Below, in pieces: positions 56,889 to 64,000 of a stretch of 64,000 nt of DNA. The notes beneath the pieces were generated by a model. The model saw only the letters and a list, made by a program, of their open reading frames with translations, had not been told where the DNA came from and searched no databases. The DNA is taken from contig JAFZRV010000008.1 in the NCBI GenBank assembly GCA_017619655.1, positions 1 to 64,000 on the forward strand, written 5' to 3'. Position 1 is the first letter of the stretch. Each line of letters opens with the position of its first letter. Source of the stretch: Bacteroidales bacterium (lineage in GTDB: Bacteria > Bacteroidota > Bacteroidia > Bacteroidales > UBA932). Position numbers and translations under genes: made by a program.

Positions 56889-57992
56889 TTAGAAGAACCA
56901 ATAGGCGATAAAGCCTACGACGAGGGCCATCAAGCAATTGATGGCCTTCGCTCGTATGAAGGCACCCTTCGATTCGGCGAGGAGGGGAAGGGAGGCATGA
57001 CCGTCCTGCGAGATGCAGCTGGCGATCAGCACGGGCGCCGGGATGACGCCGGCGGCGAAGAGCGTGACGAAGATCAGGTGCGGACCCGACTCGGGAATGA
57101 TGCCGATGAGCGTGGCCAGCACGATCATCAGCGGGATGTTTTCGCCGATCCAGCTGCTGATGTCCACGACCTCCGTGATGAAGCCCAGCAGGATGAGCAC
57201 GCCGAAGGTCCAGGCGAAGATTTTCAGGGCGTGCCGTGCGATGACATGGTGCCACAGGTGCTCCTCCACGAAGTGGTCGGTGCCGAAGGCCACCACGCCC
57301 ACCATGATGAGGCTCACCGCCGCGAAGACCATGTTCATCCAGTCTTCGCTCAGCAGGTTGAAGCCGTGGTCGTCGCCCGCGCCGCCTTCGTGCTCGTGCT
57401 CGAGCAGGCCGGTGGCCAGGGCGGCGATATAGAGGCCGGTACCGATAAAGAGCAGGATGCGCTTCCAGGTGAAGAAATGCCATTTACGGCTCTTTTCTTC
57501 CTGTGTGTGTGCGTGTTCGTGTTCGTGTTTATGCTCGTGCAGGTCTTCGTCGTGGATCTGCATCTCGTCGCAGGTCTTGAGCGCATAGGGCTTCAAACCC
57601 AGTTTCGGACCGACATAGTCGATCAGTACGCCGGTGACGATGCCGATGACGAGGATCAGGGCCGAGATCCAGAGGGCTTTGCCCGGGAACAGGGTCAACA
57701 TGACGAACGCCTCGTCGCCGGACGTGGCGATGAGCATCGCCACCAGGGCGCCGAAGCTAATCATGCCGTGCGAGAAGAGGGACACGGAGGCGAAGCCGCC
57801 AATGCAGCCGGGAATCCAGCCCAGCAGGGCCGACACGACGATCTGCCCGAATTTCGACTGTCGCAGCCGTCCGAAGAAGCGGCCGCCCGACGAAATGTTC
57901 AGGCTCTCGATCATCATCATCATCATCACCACCATCCCGGTGATGAGCACTGCCGCCCGCAGGGCGTCCAACAGAATATCGGCTATGTCCAT
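56889..57992 (-). CDS. Putative 10TM heavy-metal exporter (ArsP_2 type)
   Basis: A 367-residue membrane protein with about ten helices in two halves. The halves are separated by a cytoplasmic loop with a His-rich stretch (HDEDLHEHKHEHEHAH) that would bind metal ions. The first helix is Met-rich (MVVMMMMMIE). The repeated GWIPGCIGGFASVSLFSHGMISFGALVA and GIIPESGPHLIFVTLFAAG motifs are typical of this family, annotated variously as arsenic or manganese efflux. The substrate is unknown. The ATG giving MDIADILLDAL was chosen; it follows a TATATTTG box by 9 bases. Confidence 0.85.
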   Translation of the reverse strand: MDIADILLDALRAAVLITGMVVMMMMMIESLNISSGGRFFGRLRQSKFGQIVVSALLGWIPGCIGGFASVSLFSHGMISFGALVAMLIATSGDEAFVMLTLFPGKALWISALILVIGIVTGVLIDYVGPKLGLKPYALKTCDEMQIHDEDLHEHKHEHEHAHTQEEKSRKWHFFTWKRILLFIGTGLYIAALATGLLEHEHEGGAGDDHGFNLLSEDWMNMVFAAVSLIMVGVVAFGTDHFVEEHLWHHVIARHALKIFAWTFGVLILLGFITEVVDISSWIGENIPLMIVLATLIGIIPESGPHLIFVTLFAAGVIPAPVLIASCISQDGHASLPLLAESKGAFIRAKAINCLMALVVGFIAYWFF

Positions 57993-58001
57993 AATTAGCC
58001 G

Positions 58002-58009
58002 CAAATATA
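58002..58009 (-). promoter_or_regulatory. -7 box for the metal exporter gene
   Basis: TATATTTG on the minus strand, 9 bases before the ATG. The hairpin element of copy 4 begins about 20 bases further upstream. Confidence 0.6.
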
Positions 58010-58029
58010 CAATAATATTTTACGCTACG

Positions 58030-58106
58030 CTTCGCTCTGGTATTTCGTTCTCCTCGTGAAAAAACTGCGTCGAACGAAATACCACCCGCTCAGCTACGCT
58101 GCGAAG
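58030..58106 (-). repeat. Interspersed hairpin element, copy 4
   Basis: Inner stem TGGTATTTCGTTC / GAACGAAATACCA (58038-58050 with 58072-58084), 13 bp, longer than in the other copies, with a shorter and different 21-base loop. The flanks GCTC and CCCGC are conserved, and the 21 bases of the CCCGC side are shared with copy 1. CTTCGC / GCGAAG (58030-58035 with 58101-58106) may form an outer stem. It reads in the sense of the upstream esterase gene. Confidence 0.8.
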
Positions 58107-58110
58107 GCAA

Positions 58111-58311
58111 GTGCATGATAGTGGATGCGACGATTTGTGAGCGGAGGGAGGAAGGCGGACAAGCCGAAGTCCCGCCGCTTGCGTGACGGCGTCTGTTTGA
58201 CGACCGTTAGACTCGCCTTGGCGAGGCTAAAAGGGAGGAGTTAGCCGTCAAGGGACGGAAGCGTAGCACCGCCCCCGGAGCGAACCATGAGGAGCAGACA
58301 CTATCATGCAC
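58111..58311. other. 201-bp element with 13-bp terminal inverted repeat and several inner hairpins
   Basis: GTGCATGATAGTG at 58111-58123 is perfectly complementary to CACTATCATGCAC at 58299-58311. Inside are GGCGGAC with GTCCCGCC (58154-58160 with 58169-58176, one bulge), TGACGGC with GCCGTCA (58184-58190 with 58244-58250), a hairpin TTAG-A-CTCGCC / GGCGAG-G-CTAA (58207-58230) nested within the previous stem, and GGGACGG with CCGCCC (58252-58258 with 58269-58274). The nested, non-crossing helices suggest a folded RNA or a small non-autonomous mobile element. Together with copy 4 it fills the only gene-free stretch over 300 bases; no protein or promoter of its own is evident. Confidence 0.65.
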
Positions 58312-58327
58312 CTGCCGGAGCAGCCTA

Positions 58328-59755
58328 TTATCCTTGTCCTTGCGAAGGAGGAGTGATAAAGCCGTCGGCGGGGTTCCAGGCCGTGTGTTTGAGGGTGCGG
58401 ACGTAGTAGCGGCCGTCACTGCGGACGTAGAGCGTCTGCCCTGTGAAACAGAGCGCGTCAATGCGGCGGGAGGGAAGGGTGAGGATGGCGCGGACGCGGC
58501 CGTTCTGGTCGCAGACCTGCACGCCGAAAGGCGTGGCGACAAAGAGATTGCCCAGCGTGTCGAAGGCCAGGTCCTTGGCGATGGCACCGCTCAGCGTATG
58601 GTTGTCCGGATTGTGCAGCCAGTAGAACTGCTCGCTGGCGCTGCGCCGGCCGTCCTGGCCCACCAGGGCGCAGAGCATCCAGTTGGAGTTGGGCTCCGCG
58701 GAGACTTCCAGCTTGCCCGAAGGATAGAGCAGCGTCGTGACCGGGTGCTCAAGACGCTTGCGCACGGCAGCCGGCAGTTCCTTTGATGCGACTTCCCGCC
58801 AGCCCGCCTCGCGCTCGGCGCCCTTGCCCAGAAGCGACTGCAACATGTCGTTGCGCGATTCGCCCTCCTGCACGGGAGCCGGCCAGCCCTTCCAGAGCCA
58901 GCGCATGGCGTCGGGAAACATCTTGGTGCCGTGCCAGATGCTGTGCCCGCCGCGGTCCCAGTGCGCGATCTCTTCGTAACCGGCGAAATCGAGCGCCGAT
59001 TCCATCAGCAGGTTCTGCTCCCACCATTCGCCGAACAGCGGATTCCAGGCGTCCTTGAGACCGTCCTGCAGGAAGATGCGCAGCGGCTTGGGTTCGCACT
59101 TGCGGATGTAGGCCGGGTATTCGTTGCCGCCCCGCATCGCCACGTAGGTGCCGACGGAACTGTAGACGCGATGGAACAGGTCGGGGCGCTCCCAGGCCGC
59201 GGTAAAGGCGCAGATGCCGCTGCTGCTGGCGCCGGTGATGGCACGGTCGTCGGGGTTGTGCGAGAGCCGGATGCGGCGTCCGTCAGGCGTGACAAGCCCT
59301 TCGACCATGGGCAGGATCTCGGTCTCGAGGAAACGGGCGAAGGTGCCGTCGGTGCGGTCGAACTCGTTGCTGCGGTTGTAGCGAAGGACGTTGCCGTCGG
59401 CGTCGTAAGAGACGCCGGGCTGGACGAAGACACCGATGGTCACGGGCATCTGCCCGCCGGCGATGAGATTGTCCAGCACGGTGGTGGCGTTGAAGAGGAT
59501 GCCGTCGAGGCCGACAAGCAGGCATGCGGGCGTCACTCCGTCATACTGCACCGGCACGTAGACCTTCCATTCCCGGCGCGTCTCGGGATAGATCTTCGAG
59601 TCGTTCCATTCCCCTTCGAGGATACATCCTTTCAGCGAATCAGGAACCGGTGCGAACGCCGGATCGTCAGGATACTGCGCATTATGCCGCAACTCCTGCG
59701 CACCCGCTGGCAGCGATACGACAAGGAGAATAAGTATCGACAATAAGTATTTCAT
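58328..59755 (-). CDS. Secreted esterase (CE1/enterochelin-esterase-like) with C-terminal sandwich or propeller piece
   Basis: A 475-residue protein with a signal peptide (to LPAGAQ). The alpha/beta hydrolase part holds a likely nucleophile Ser in ITGASSSGICAFTAAW and a late His in WDRGGHSIWHGTKMF, as in the esterase D/feruloyl esterase group. Residues from about 330 on resemble a few blades of a gluconolactonase/SMP-30 propeller (LSGAIAKDLAFDTLGNLFVATPFGVQVCD, RIDALCFTGQTLYV). Such fusions occur in Bacteroidota and probably act on esterified plant glycans. The ATG at the signal peptide was chosen over an upstream extension running into the repeat element. Confidence 0.82.
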   Translation of the reverse strand: MKYLLSILILLVVSLPAGAQELRHNAQYPDDPAFAPVPDSLKGCILEGEWNDSKIYPETRREWKVYVPVQYDGVTPACLLVGLDGILFNATTVLDNLIAGGQMPVTIGVFVQPGVSYDADGNVLRYNRSNEFDRTDGTFARFLETEILPMVEGLVTPDGRRIRLSHNPDDRAITGASSSGICAFTAAWERPDLFHRVYSSVGTYVAMRGGNEYPAYIRKCEPKPLRIFLQDGLKDAWNPLFGEWWEQNLLMESALDFAGYEEIAHWDRGGHSIWHGTKMFPDAMRWLWKGWPAPVQEGESRNDMLQSLLGKGAEREAGWREVASKELPAAVRKRLEHPVTTLLYPSGKLEVSAEPNSNWMLCALVGQDGRRSASEQFYWLHNPDNHTLSGAIAKDLAFDTLGNLFVATPFGVQVCDQNGRVRAILTLPSRRIDALCFTGQTLYVRSDGRYYVRTLKHTAWNPADGFITPPSQGQG

Positions 59756-59772
59756 AATCAACGGCCATTTGC

Positions 59773-59855
59773 GCTTGTGCTTTGTCGCTCTGGTATTGGT
59801 CTCGCTCCCGAAAAAAGGTCGCTTCGCCCAACACCACCCGCTCTGGCGCACAAGC
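59773..59855 (-). repeat. Interspersed hairpin element, copy 5
   Basis: Outer stem GCTTGTGC / GCACAAGC (59773-59780 with 59848-59855) ends on the stop codon of the upstream GNAT-like gene. Inner stem TGGTATTGG / CCAACACCA (59791-59799 with 59828-59836) has one A-C mismatch on the plus strand, which is a G-U pair in minus-strand RNA. The 28-base loop is identical to that of copy 2. The sense matches the upstream gene. Confidence 0.85.
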
Positions 59856-60979
59856 TAAAGTTCTTTAATGTAGCAGCGGGCGCGCTTGTGAAGGCGCGTC
59901 ACGAAACGGTTCCACATGTTCTGGACACTGTTGTTTTCTTCCAGCTCGCGCGTCGTTTCCAGGTATTTGATACCGTATTTGTGGATGGCCGGAGCCACCT
60001 TGTCGAAGATCAGCGCGTTGAGGCCCTTGCCCTGGTAGCCCTCCGCAATGCCGATCAGCAGCAGGTCGAGCGTGTCGTTGTGCTTGATGGCGTGGAGGAT
60101 GTGGCGCCAGCCGAACGGGAACAGTTTGCCGTGGCATTTCTGCAAGGCCTTCGAGAGAGACGGCATGGCGATGCCGAAGGCCACCACTTCTTCCTGCTCG
60201 TTGAGGATGATCGACACGAAATCCGTGTTGAGATTCGGCACGAACTGATGGATCAGGTCGCTGATCTGGCCTTCCGAAAGCTCCGAGAAACCATGGATGT
60301 TTCGATAGGTTTCGTTGAGCACGCGGGCGCACTGCGGGAAATACGACACCATCTGCTTCTTCGAATCGATGGTGGCCTGGTGCAGGTGGTAGCGGGCCGA
60401 GATCAACTTGGCCGGCCGGCCGAACCATTCCGCGATGTCATCGGGCATCGTCACGCTGTATTCCACCCAGTCGGTGTCCTTTACGTAGCCGCGGCGCAGC
60501 AGCTGGGTCTCGTAATACGGGAAGTTGTATTTCCCGTAGGCGGTGGGCAGTTCGTCGAAACCCATCACCAGCACGCCCGAGGCGTCGAACTCGAGGAAGC
60601 CCAGCGGACCGTTCATCTTCTTCATGCCCTTTTCGCGCGCCCAGCCCTCGACCGTGTCGAAGAGCGCGTCCACCACGTCGTTGTCGTCGACGAAGTCCAT
60701 GAAGCCGAAGCGGGCGAAGTCGACGCCCGTCTTCTCGTTGTACTGGCGGTTGATGATGCCGGCGATGCGGCCCACGATGGCACCCTTTTCGTCGAGCGCC
60801 AGCCAGTATTTGCCCTCGCAGAACTCGAAGGCGTGGTTTTTCCGCGGATCGAGCGCGTCAAGGTCGCCCTTCTCGAGCGTCGGGACGTAGTAGGGATTGT
60901 CCTTGTACATCTCGTTCGGGAAATGGACGAACTGCTTGCGCTGCTTTTGCGTCGTTACTTCTTGGATCGTTACTTTCAT
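59855..60979 (-). CDS. GNAT-like N-acetyltransferase family protein
   Basis: A 374-residue cytoplasmic protein. It begins with KQFVHFPNEMYKDNPYYVPTLEKGDLDALDP, and the first half has GRIAGIINRQYNE and RFGFMDFVDD, which match a Bacteroidota family annotated as N-acetyltransferase or hypothetical. A second acetyltransferase-like half ends in LLLIGIAEGYQGKGLNALIF, with the GxGxxG/A-type coenzyme-A loop, and NSVQNMWNRF. It is 12 bases downstream of uvrA, in its operon. The acceptor is unknown. Confidence 0.75.
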   Translation of the reverse strand: MKVTIQEVTTQKQRKQFVHFPNEMYKDNPYYVPTLEKGDLDALDPRKNHAFEFCEGKYWLALDEKGAIVGRIAGIINRQYNEKTGVDFARFGFMDFVDDNDVVDALFDTVEGWAREKGMKKMNGPLGFLEFDASGVLVMGFDELPTAYGKYNFPYYETQLLRRGYVKDTDWVEYSVTMPDDIAEWFGRPAKLISARYHLHQATIDSKKQMVSYFPQCARVLNETYRNIHGFSELSEGQISDLIHQFVPNLNTDFVSIILNEQEEVVAFGIAMPSLSKALQKCHGKLFPFGWRHILHAIKHNDTLDLLLIGIAEGYQGKGLNALIFDKVAPAIHKYGIKYLETTRELEENNSVQNMWNRFVTRLHKRARCYIKEL

Positions 60980-60991
60980 AGGTATGCAGTC

Positions 60992-63787
60992 TTATTTTTC
61001 TTTCTCTTGTTCCAGCTCCTCGCGCAGGGCCGCGCCGGTGAAGGTGTCGGCGTGCGCCAGGGCTTCGGGCGTCCCTTCGAACACCACCTGTCCGCCCGCT
61101 TCGCCCGCATCCGGCCCCAGGTCGATCACCCAGTCGGCGGCGCGGATCACGTCGAGGTTGTGCTCCACCACCACGATGGAGTGGCCCCGGTCGACCAGCG
61201 CGGCGAAGGCGGCCAGCAGCTTCTCGATGTCGTGGAAATGCAGGCCGGTGGTGGGCTCGTCGAAAATGAAGAGGATCGAACCCTTGGCCTCGAAATCCTT
61301 GCCCAGGAACGAGGCCAGCTTGATGCGCTGGCTCTCGCCGCCGCTGAGCGAGCTGCTGTTCTGCCCGAGCTGCAGATAGGAGAGACCTACGTCCACCAAA
61401 GGCTGGAGGCGCTCCGCGATGCGGCGTGCCAGTGGTTCGGGCTGGGCGCTGAAGAAGGCGATGGCCTCCTCCACGCGCATGTCGAGCACGTCGCTGATGT
61501 TCTTGCCCTGGTATTTCACCTCCAGGATGTCGCTTTGGAAGCGCCGGCCGCCGCAGGCCTCGCACACCATCTCCACGTCGGCCATGAACTGCATGGGAAT
61601 GTGGATCACGCCCTCGCCCAGGCATTCGGGACAGCGGCCGCCGTCGATGTTGAACGAGAAGTGCGAGTGCCCGTAGCCGTTCATCCGGGCGTAGGGCTGG
61701 TCGGCGAAGAGCTTGCGGATGTCGTCGTAGACCTTCAGGTAGGTGACGGGATTGGAGCGGGTGCTCTTGCCGATGGGGTTCTGGTCGATGTATTCGATGG
61801 AGGCGATCTTGTTCAGGTCGCCCCGGAGTTCCTTGTAGATGCCGGGTTTGCTGCCGATCTGGTTGAGATGGCGGTAGACGGCGGGGTAGAGGATGTCGCC
61901 CACGAGCGAGCTCTTGCCGCTGCCGCTCACGCCCGTGACCACGGTCAGGCAGCGCAGCGGAAACTTCACGTCGATGTTCTTGAGGTTGTTCTCGCGGGCT
62001 CCCGCCACTTCCACGGCGTACTTCCAGCTGCGTTTCCGTGCCGGGACGGGGATATGGCGCCGGCCCGAGAGATAGTCGAGGGTGAGCGAGCGGGCGCCGC
62101 TGGCCAGGCCTTCGGCGATGGTTCCCTGGAAGACCACCTTGCCCCCGTTCGACCCGGCGTAGGGGCCGATGTCGATGAGCTGGTCGGCCGCGTCGATGAT
62201 GTGGCGGTCGTGCTCGACCACGATGACGGTGTTGCCCAGGTCGCGCAGGCGCTGCAGCACGCCGATCAGGCGCTGCGTGTCGCGTTCGTGCAGGCCGATG
62301 CTGGGCTCGTCGAGGATGTACATGGAGCCCACCAGGTTGTTGCCCAGCGAACTGACCAGGTTGATGCGCTGGCTCTCGCCGCCGCTCAGGGTGTTCGACG
62401 GTCGGCTCAGCGTGAGGTAGCCCAGCCCCACCGACTCGATGTAGCTCAGGCGGGAGCGGATCTCGCGCAGCGGCCGCTCGGCGATCGTGCGGTCGTATTC
62501 GTCCAGCTCCAGCTGCTCGAAGAAGCGCGCCAGCTCGCTGATGGGCATCGTCATCAGTTCATGGATGTTCTTGCCCCCGACCTTCACGTAGAGGGCCTCG
62601 GGACGCAGGCGCGAGCCGCCGCAGGCGGGACAGGTGGTCTTGCCCGAATAGCGGCTGAGCATGTATTTGTACTGGATCTTGTAGCGCTGGCTCTCGACCC
62701 ACTTGAAGAAAGGATCGATGCCGGTGAAGTATTCGTTGCCGCGCCACAGGAGCGCCTTCTGTTCGGGGCTCAGTTCGATATAGGGCTTGTGGATGGGGAA
62801 ATCGAACTTGTAGGCGTTCATCACGAGCTCGTCGTTGAGCTGCTTCATCATTTCGCCCCGCCAGCAGGCGATGGCGCCCTGGTAGACGCTCAGGGTGGGG
62901 TCGGGAACGACGAGCGCTTCGTCGATGCCGATGGTCTTGCCGTAGCCGCCGCAGACGGGACAGGCGCCCAGCGGGCTGTTGTAGCTGAAGAGGTGCTCGC
63001 TGGGCTCTTCGAAGCGCATGCCGTCGGCTTCGAAGAGGTTGGAGAAGCTGCGGGCGCCGGCCTGCTCGCTCCAGACGCACAGATAGCCGCCGCCTTGGGC
63101 GAAGGCGGTCTGGGCGGAGTCGAGGGCCCGGCTCACGGTGTCTTCATCCCGGGCCACGGTCAGGCGGTCGACCAGCAGCAGCCATTCGTCACGGTAGTCG
63201 TCCATGTGCTGCAGGGCCTCGTCCATCTTGGCGATGCGTCCGTCGCGCGTGGCCAGACGCGAATAGCCTTCTTCCTTGAGGTTCAGGATCTTTTCGGTCT
63301 TGCTGCCTTCCAGCCAGCGGATGTCGGCCAGCAGCAGGGCGGTGGAACCTTCCGGCAGGGCGGTGACATAGTCCACGACGTTGCGGGCGGTGTCGCAGCG
63401 GACTTCCCGGCCCGAAACGGGGGAATAGGTCTTGCCGATGCGGGCGTAGAGCAGGCGCAGGTGGTCGTAGATTTCGGTGTTGGTGCCCACCGTCGAGCGG
63501 GGGTTCCGGGTGTTGACTTTCTGCTCGATGGCGATGGCCGGCGGAATGCCGGAGATCAGGTCCACGTCGGGCTTGCTCATGCGGCCCAGGAACTGGCGGG
63601 CGAAGGAGGAGAGGCTTTCGGCAAAGCGGCGCTGCCCTTCGGCAAACAAGGTGTCGAAGGCGAGCGAACTCTTGCCGCTGCCCGAGATGCCGGTGATGAC
63701 CACCAGCTTCCCGAGCGGGATGTCGAAATCGACATTCTGCAGGTTGTTAACCCTGGCGCCTCTTATGTGTATCTCCTTTGTCTCCAT
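60992..63787 (-). CDS. uvrA: Excinuclease ABC subunit A
   Basis: A 931-residue DNA damage sensor of nucleotide excision repair. It has two ABC ATPase halves: Walker [16 protein letters not shown] near the N terminus and [15 protein letters not shown] in the second half, with signature motifs [16 protein letters not shown] and [16 protein letters not shown]. Zinc modules are [23 protein letters not shown] and CPECLGEGV with CEACGGRRF. The start [19 protein letters not shown] is standard. Its first 41 bases overlap the end of the RelA/SpoT homologue. Confidence 0.98.
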   Translation of the reverse strand: METKEIHIRGARVNNLQNVDFDIPLGKLVVITGISGSGKSSLAFDTLFAEGQRRFAESLSSFARQFLGRMSKPDVDLISGIPPAIAIEQKVNTRNPRSTVGTNTEIYDHLRLLYARIGKTYSPVSGREVRCDTARNVVDYVTALPEGSTALLLADIRWLEGSKTEKILNLKEEGYSRLATRDGRIAKMDEALQHMDDYRDEWLLLVDRLTVARDEDTVSRALDSAQTAFAQGGGYLCVWSEQAGARSFSNLFEADGMRFEEPSEHLFSYNSPLGACPVCGGYGKTIGIDEALVVPDPTLSVYQGAIACWRGEMMKQLNDELVMNAYKFDFPIHKPYIELSPEQKALLWRGNEYFTGIDPFFKWVESQRYKIQYKYMLSRYSGKTTCPACGGSRLRPEALYVKVGGKNIHELMTMPISELARFFEQLELDEYDRTIAERPLREIRSRLSYIESVGLGYLTLSRPSNTLSGGESQRINLVSSLGNNLVGSMYILDEPSIGLHERDTQRLIGVLQRLRDLGNTVIVVEHDRHIIDAADQLIDIGPYAGSNGGKVVFQGTIAEGLASGARSLTLDYLSGRRHIPVPARKRSWKYAVEVAGARENNLKNIDVKFPLRCLTVVTGVSGSGKSSLVGDILYPAVYRHLNQIGSKPGIYKELRGDLNKIASIEYIDQNPIGKSTRSNPVTYLKVYDDIRKLFADQPYARMNGYGHSHFSFNIDGGRCPECLGEGVIHIPMQFMADVEMVCEACGGRRFQSDILEVKYQGKNISDVLDMRVEEAIAFFSAQPEPLARRIAERLQPLVDVGLSYLQLGQNSSSLSGGESQRIKLASFLGKDFEAKGSILFIFDEPTTGLHFHDIEKLLAAFAALVDRGHSIVVVEHNLDVIRAADWVIDLGPDAGEAGGQVVFEGTPEALAHADTFTGAALREELEQEKEK

Positions 63788-64000
63788 CGTGTTGTCTGGG
63801 TGCCCAGCTGACTTCGATCACGCGGTAGGGATAGTTCTCGCGCAGGCGTGCCGCATTCGGGCAGTTTTCCCGGTGTATCTTGATGCCGTCGCGAATGGTC
63901 AGGAATCCGAAGATCGGATCGCCGTAGGCCGGCGTGCAGCATTTGGCAGGCTTGAGTTCCACGCCCTTGAGCTTGCGGTCGATCATGAAGTCGCCGCTGG
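63747..64000 (-). CDS. RelA/SpoT-type (p)ppGpp synthetase/hydrolase, C-terminal end, apparently without ACT domain
   Basis: Only the last 84 residues are in the window; the gene begins beyond its right edge. DRKLKGVELKPAKCCTPAYGDPIFGFLTI and DGIKIHRENCPNAARLRENYPYRVIEVSW match the zinc-finger/RIS region found before the ACT domain in long RSH proteins. In typical members about 75 more residues (the ACT domain) follow; here the frame ends after only 19, in a basic tail, while uvrA starts 41 bases before that stop. A real loss of the ACT domain or a frame error are both possible. Confidence 0.85.
   Translation of the reverse strand, partial: SGDFMIDRKLKGVELKPAKCCTPAYGDPIFGFLTIRDGIKIHRENCPNAARLRENYPYRVIEVSWAPRQHDGDKGDTHKRRQG

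Noticed and set aside
58005..58327. A tRNA or known housekeeping RNA in the gene-free stretch
   Set aside because: No cloverleaf or anticodon arm can be drawn, and none of the conserved pieces of RNase P RNA, SRP RNA or tmRNA was seen.
59777..63811. Plus-strand open frame of over 1,300 codons
   Set aside because: Antisense to uvrA and the GNAT-like gene; composition is that of an antisense shadow and no domain is recognisable.

Overview
The window looks like a high-GC chromosome segment from a Bacteroidales bacterium, probably an uncultured gut or rumen lineage. The support is one SusC/SusD pair with surface glycan-binding lipoproteins, BACON domains on secreted hydrolases, -7 boxes of the Bacteroidota type TAnnTTTG in front of many genes, almost no Shine-Dalgarno sequences, and Bacteroidota-restricted families (DUF3810, 5-fold beta-flower repeats). 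No tRNA, rRNA, transposase, phage or CRISPR was seen.

Layout. 0-8.5 kb: the 3' end of clpC, an SGNH hydrolase, a translationally coupled pseudouridine-salvage operon on the minus strand (kinase, PsuG glycosidase, EamA transporter), a divergent M28 peptidase/GH92 alpha-mannosidase operon, and an AraC regulator. 8.6-42.3 kb: a large plus-strand polysaccharide utilisation locus (PUL). It runs GH5_7 mannanase, SusC, SusD, two surface glycan-binding proteins, GH26, GH5 (probably subfamily 4), GH26, GH130 phosphorylase, acetylesterase, GH31 alpha-xylosidase, GH2, xylulokinase, xylose isomerase, xylose symporter, GH3, cellobiose/mannobiose 2-epimerase, GPH symporter and GH94 cellobiose phosphorylase. 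42.3-48.7 kb, minus strand: two P-II-like proteins with a DUF1538 membrane protein, YbaK, DUF3810, a HerA-like ATPase and an LD-carboxypeptidase. 48.7-56.8 kb, mostly plus strand: an orphan ATP-grasp ligase, a NUC1 nuclease, a repeat protein (minus strand), a triple-AAA ATPase, an SDR and enolase. 56.9-64 kb, minus strand: a 10TM metal exporter, an esterase, a GNAT-like protein, UvrA and the 3' end of a RelA/SpoT homologue.

How the PUL would work (inference from families). Surface mannanases and a GH5 endoglucanase/xyloglucanase cut (gluco)mannan and probably xyloglucan. SusCD and the IPT-domain proteins bind and import the oligosaccharides, and the esterase deacetylates them. GH31, GH2 and GH3 strip xylose, galactose and glucose. 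In the cytoplasm mannobiose is epimerised to mannosyl-glucose and phosphorolysed by GH130, cellobiose is phosphorolysed by GH94, and xylose goes through XylE, XylA and XylB to xylulose-5-phosphate. One SusCD pair serving mannan and xyloglucan enzymes plus a complete xylose route is unusual.

The most novel signal is non-coding. Five intergenic hairpin elements near 38.4, 47.7, 56.8, 58.0 and 59.8 kb share a conserved core. Their stems differ in sequence from copy to copy but stay complementary, and all lie in the same orientation 3' of a gene. Beside the 58.0 kb copy is a 201-bp multi-helix element closed by a perfect 13-bp inverted repeat. Other points are a GH2 enzyme that seems to lack its central sandwich domain, a RelA/SpoT homologue that ends before its ACT domain and overlaps uvrA, and -7 boxes placed only 4-6 bases before start codons, which implies leaderless mRNAs.
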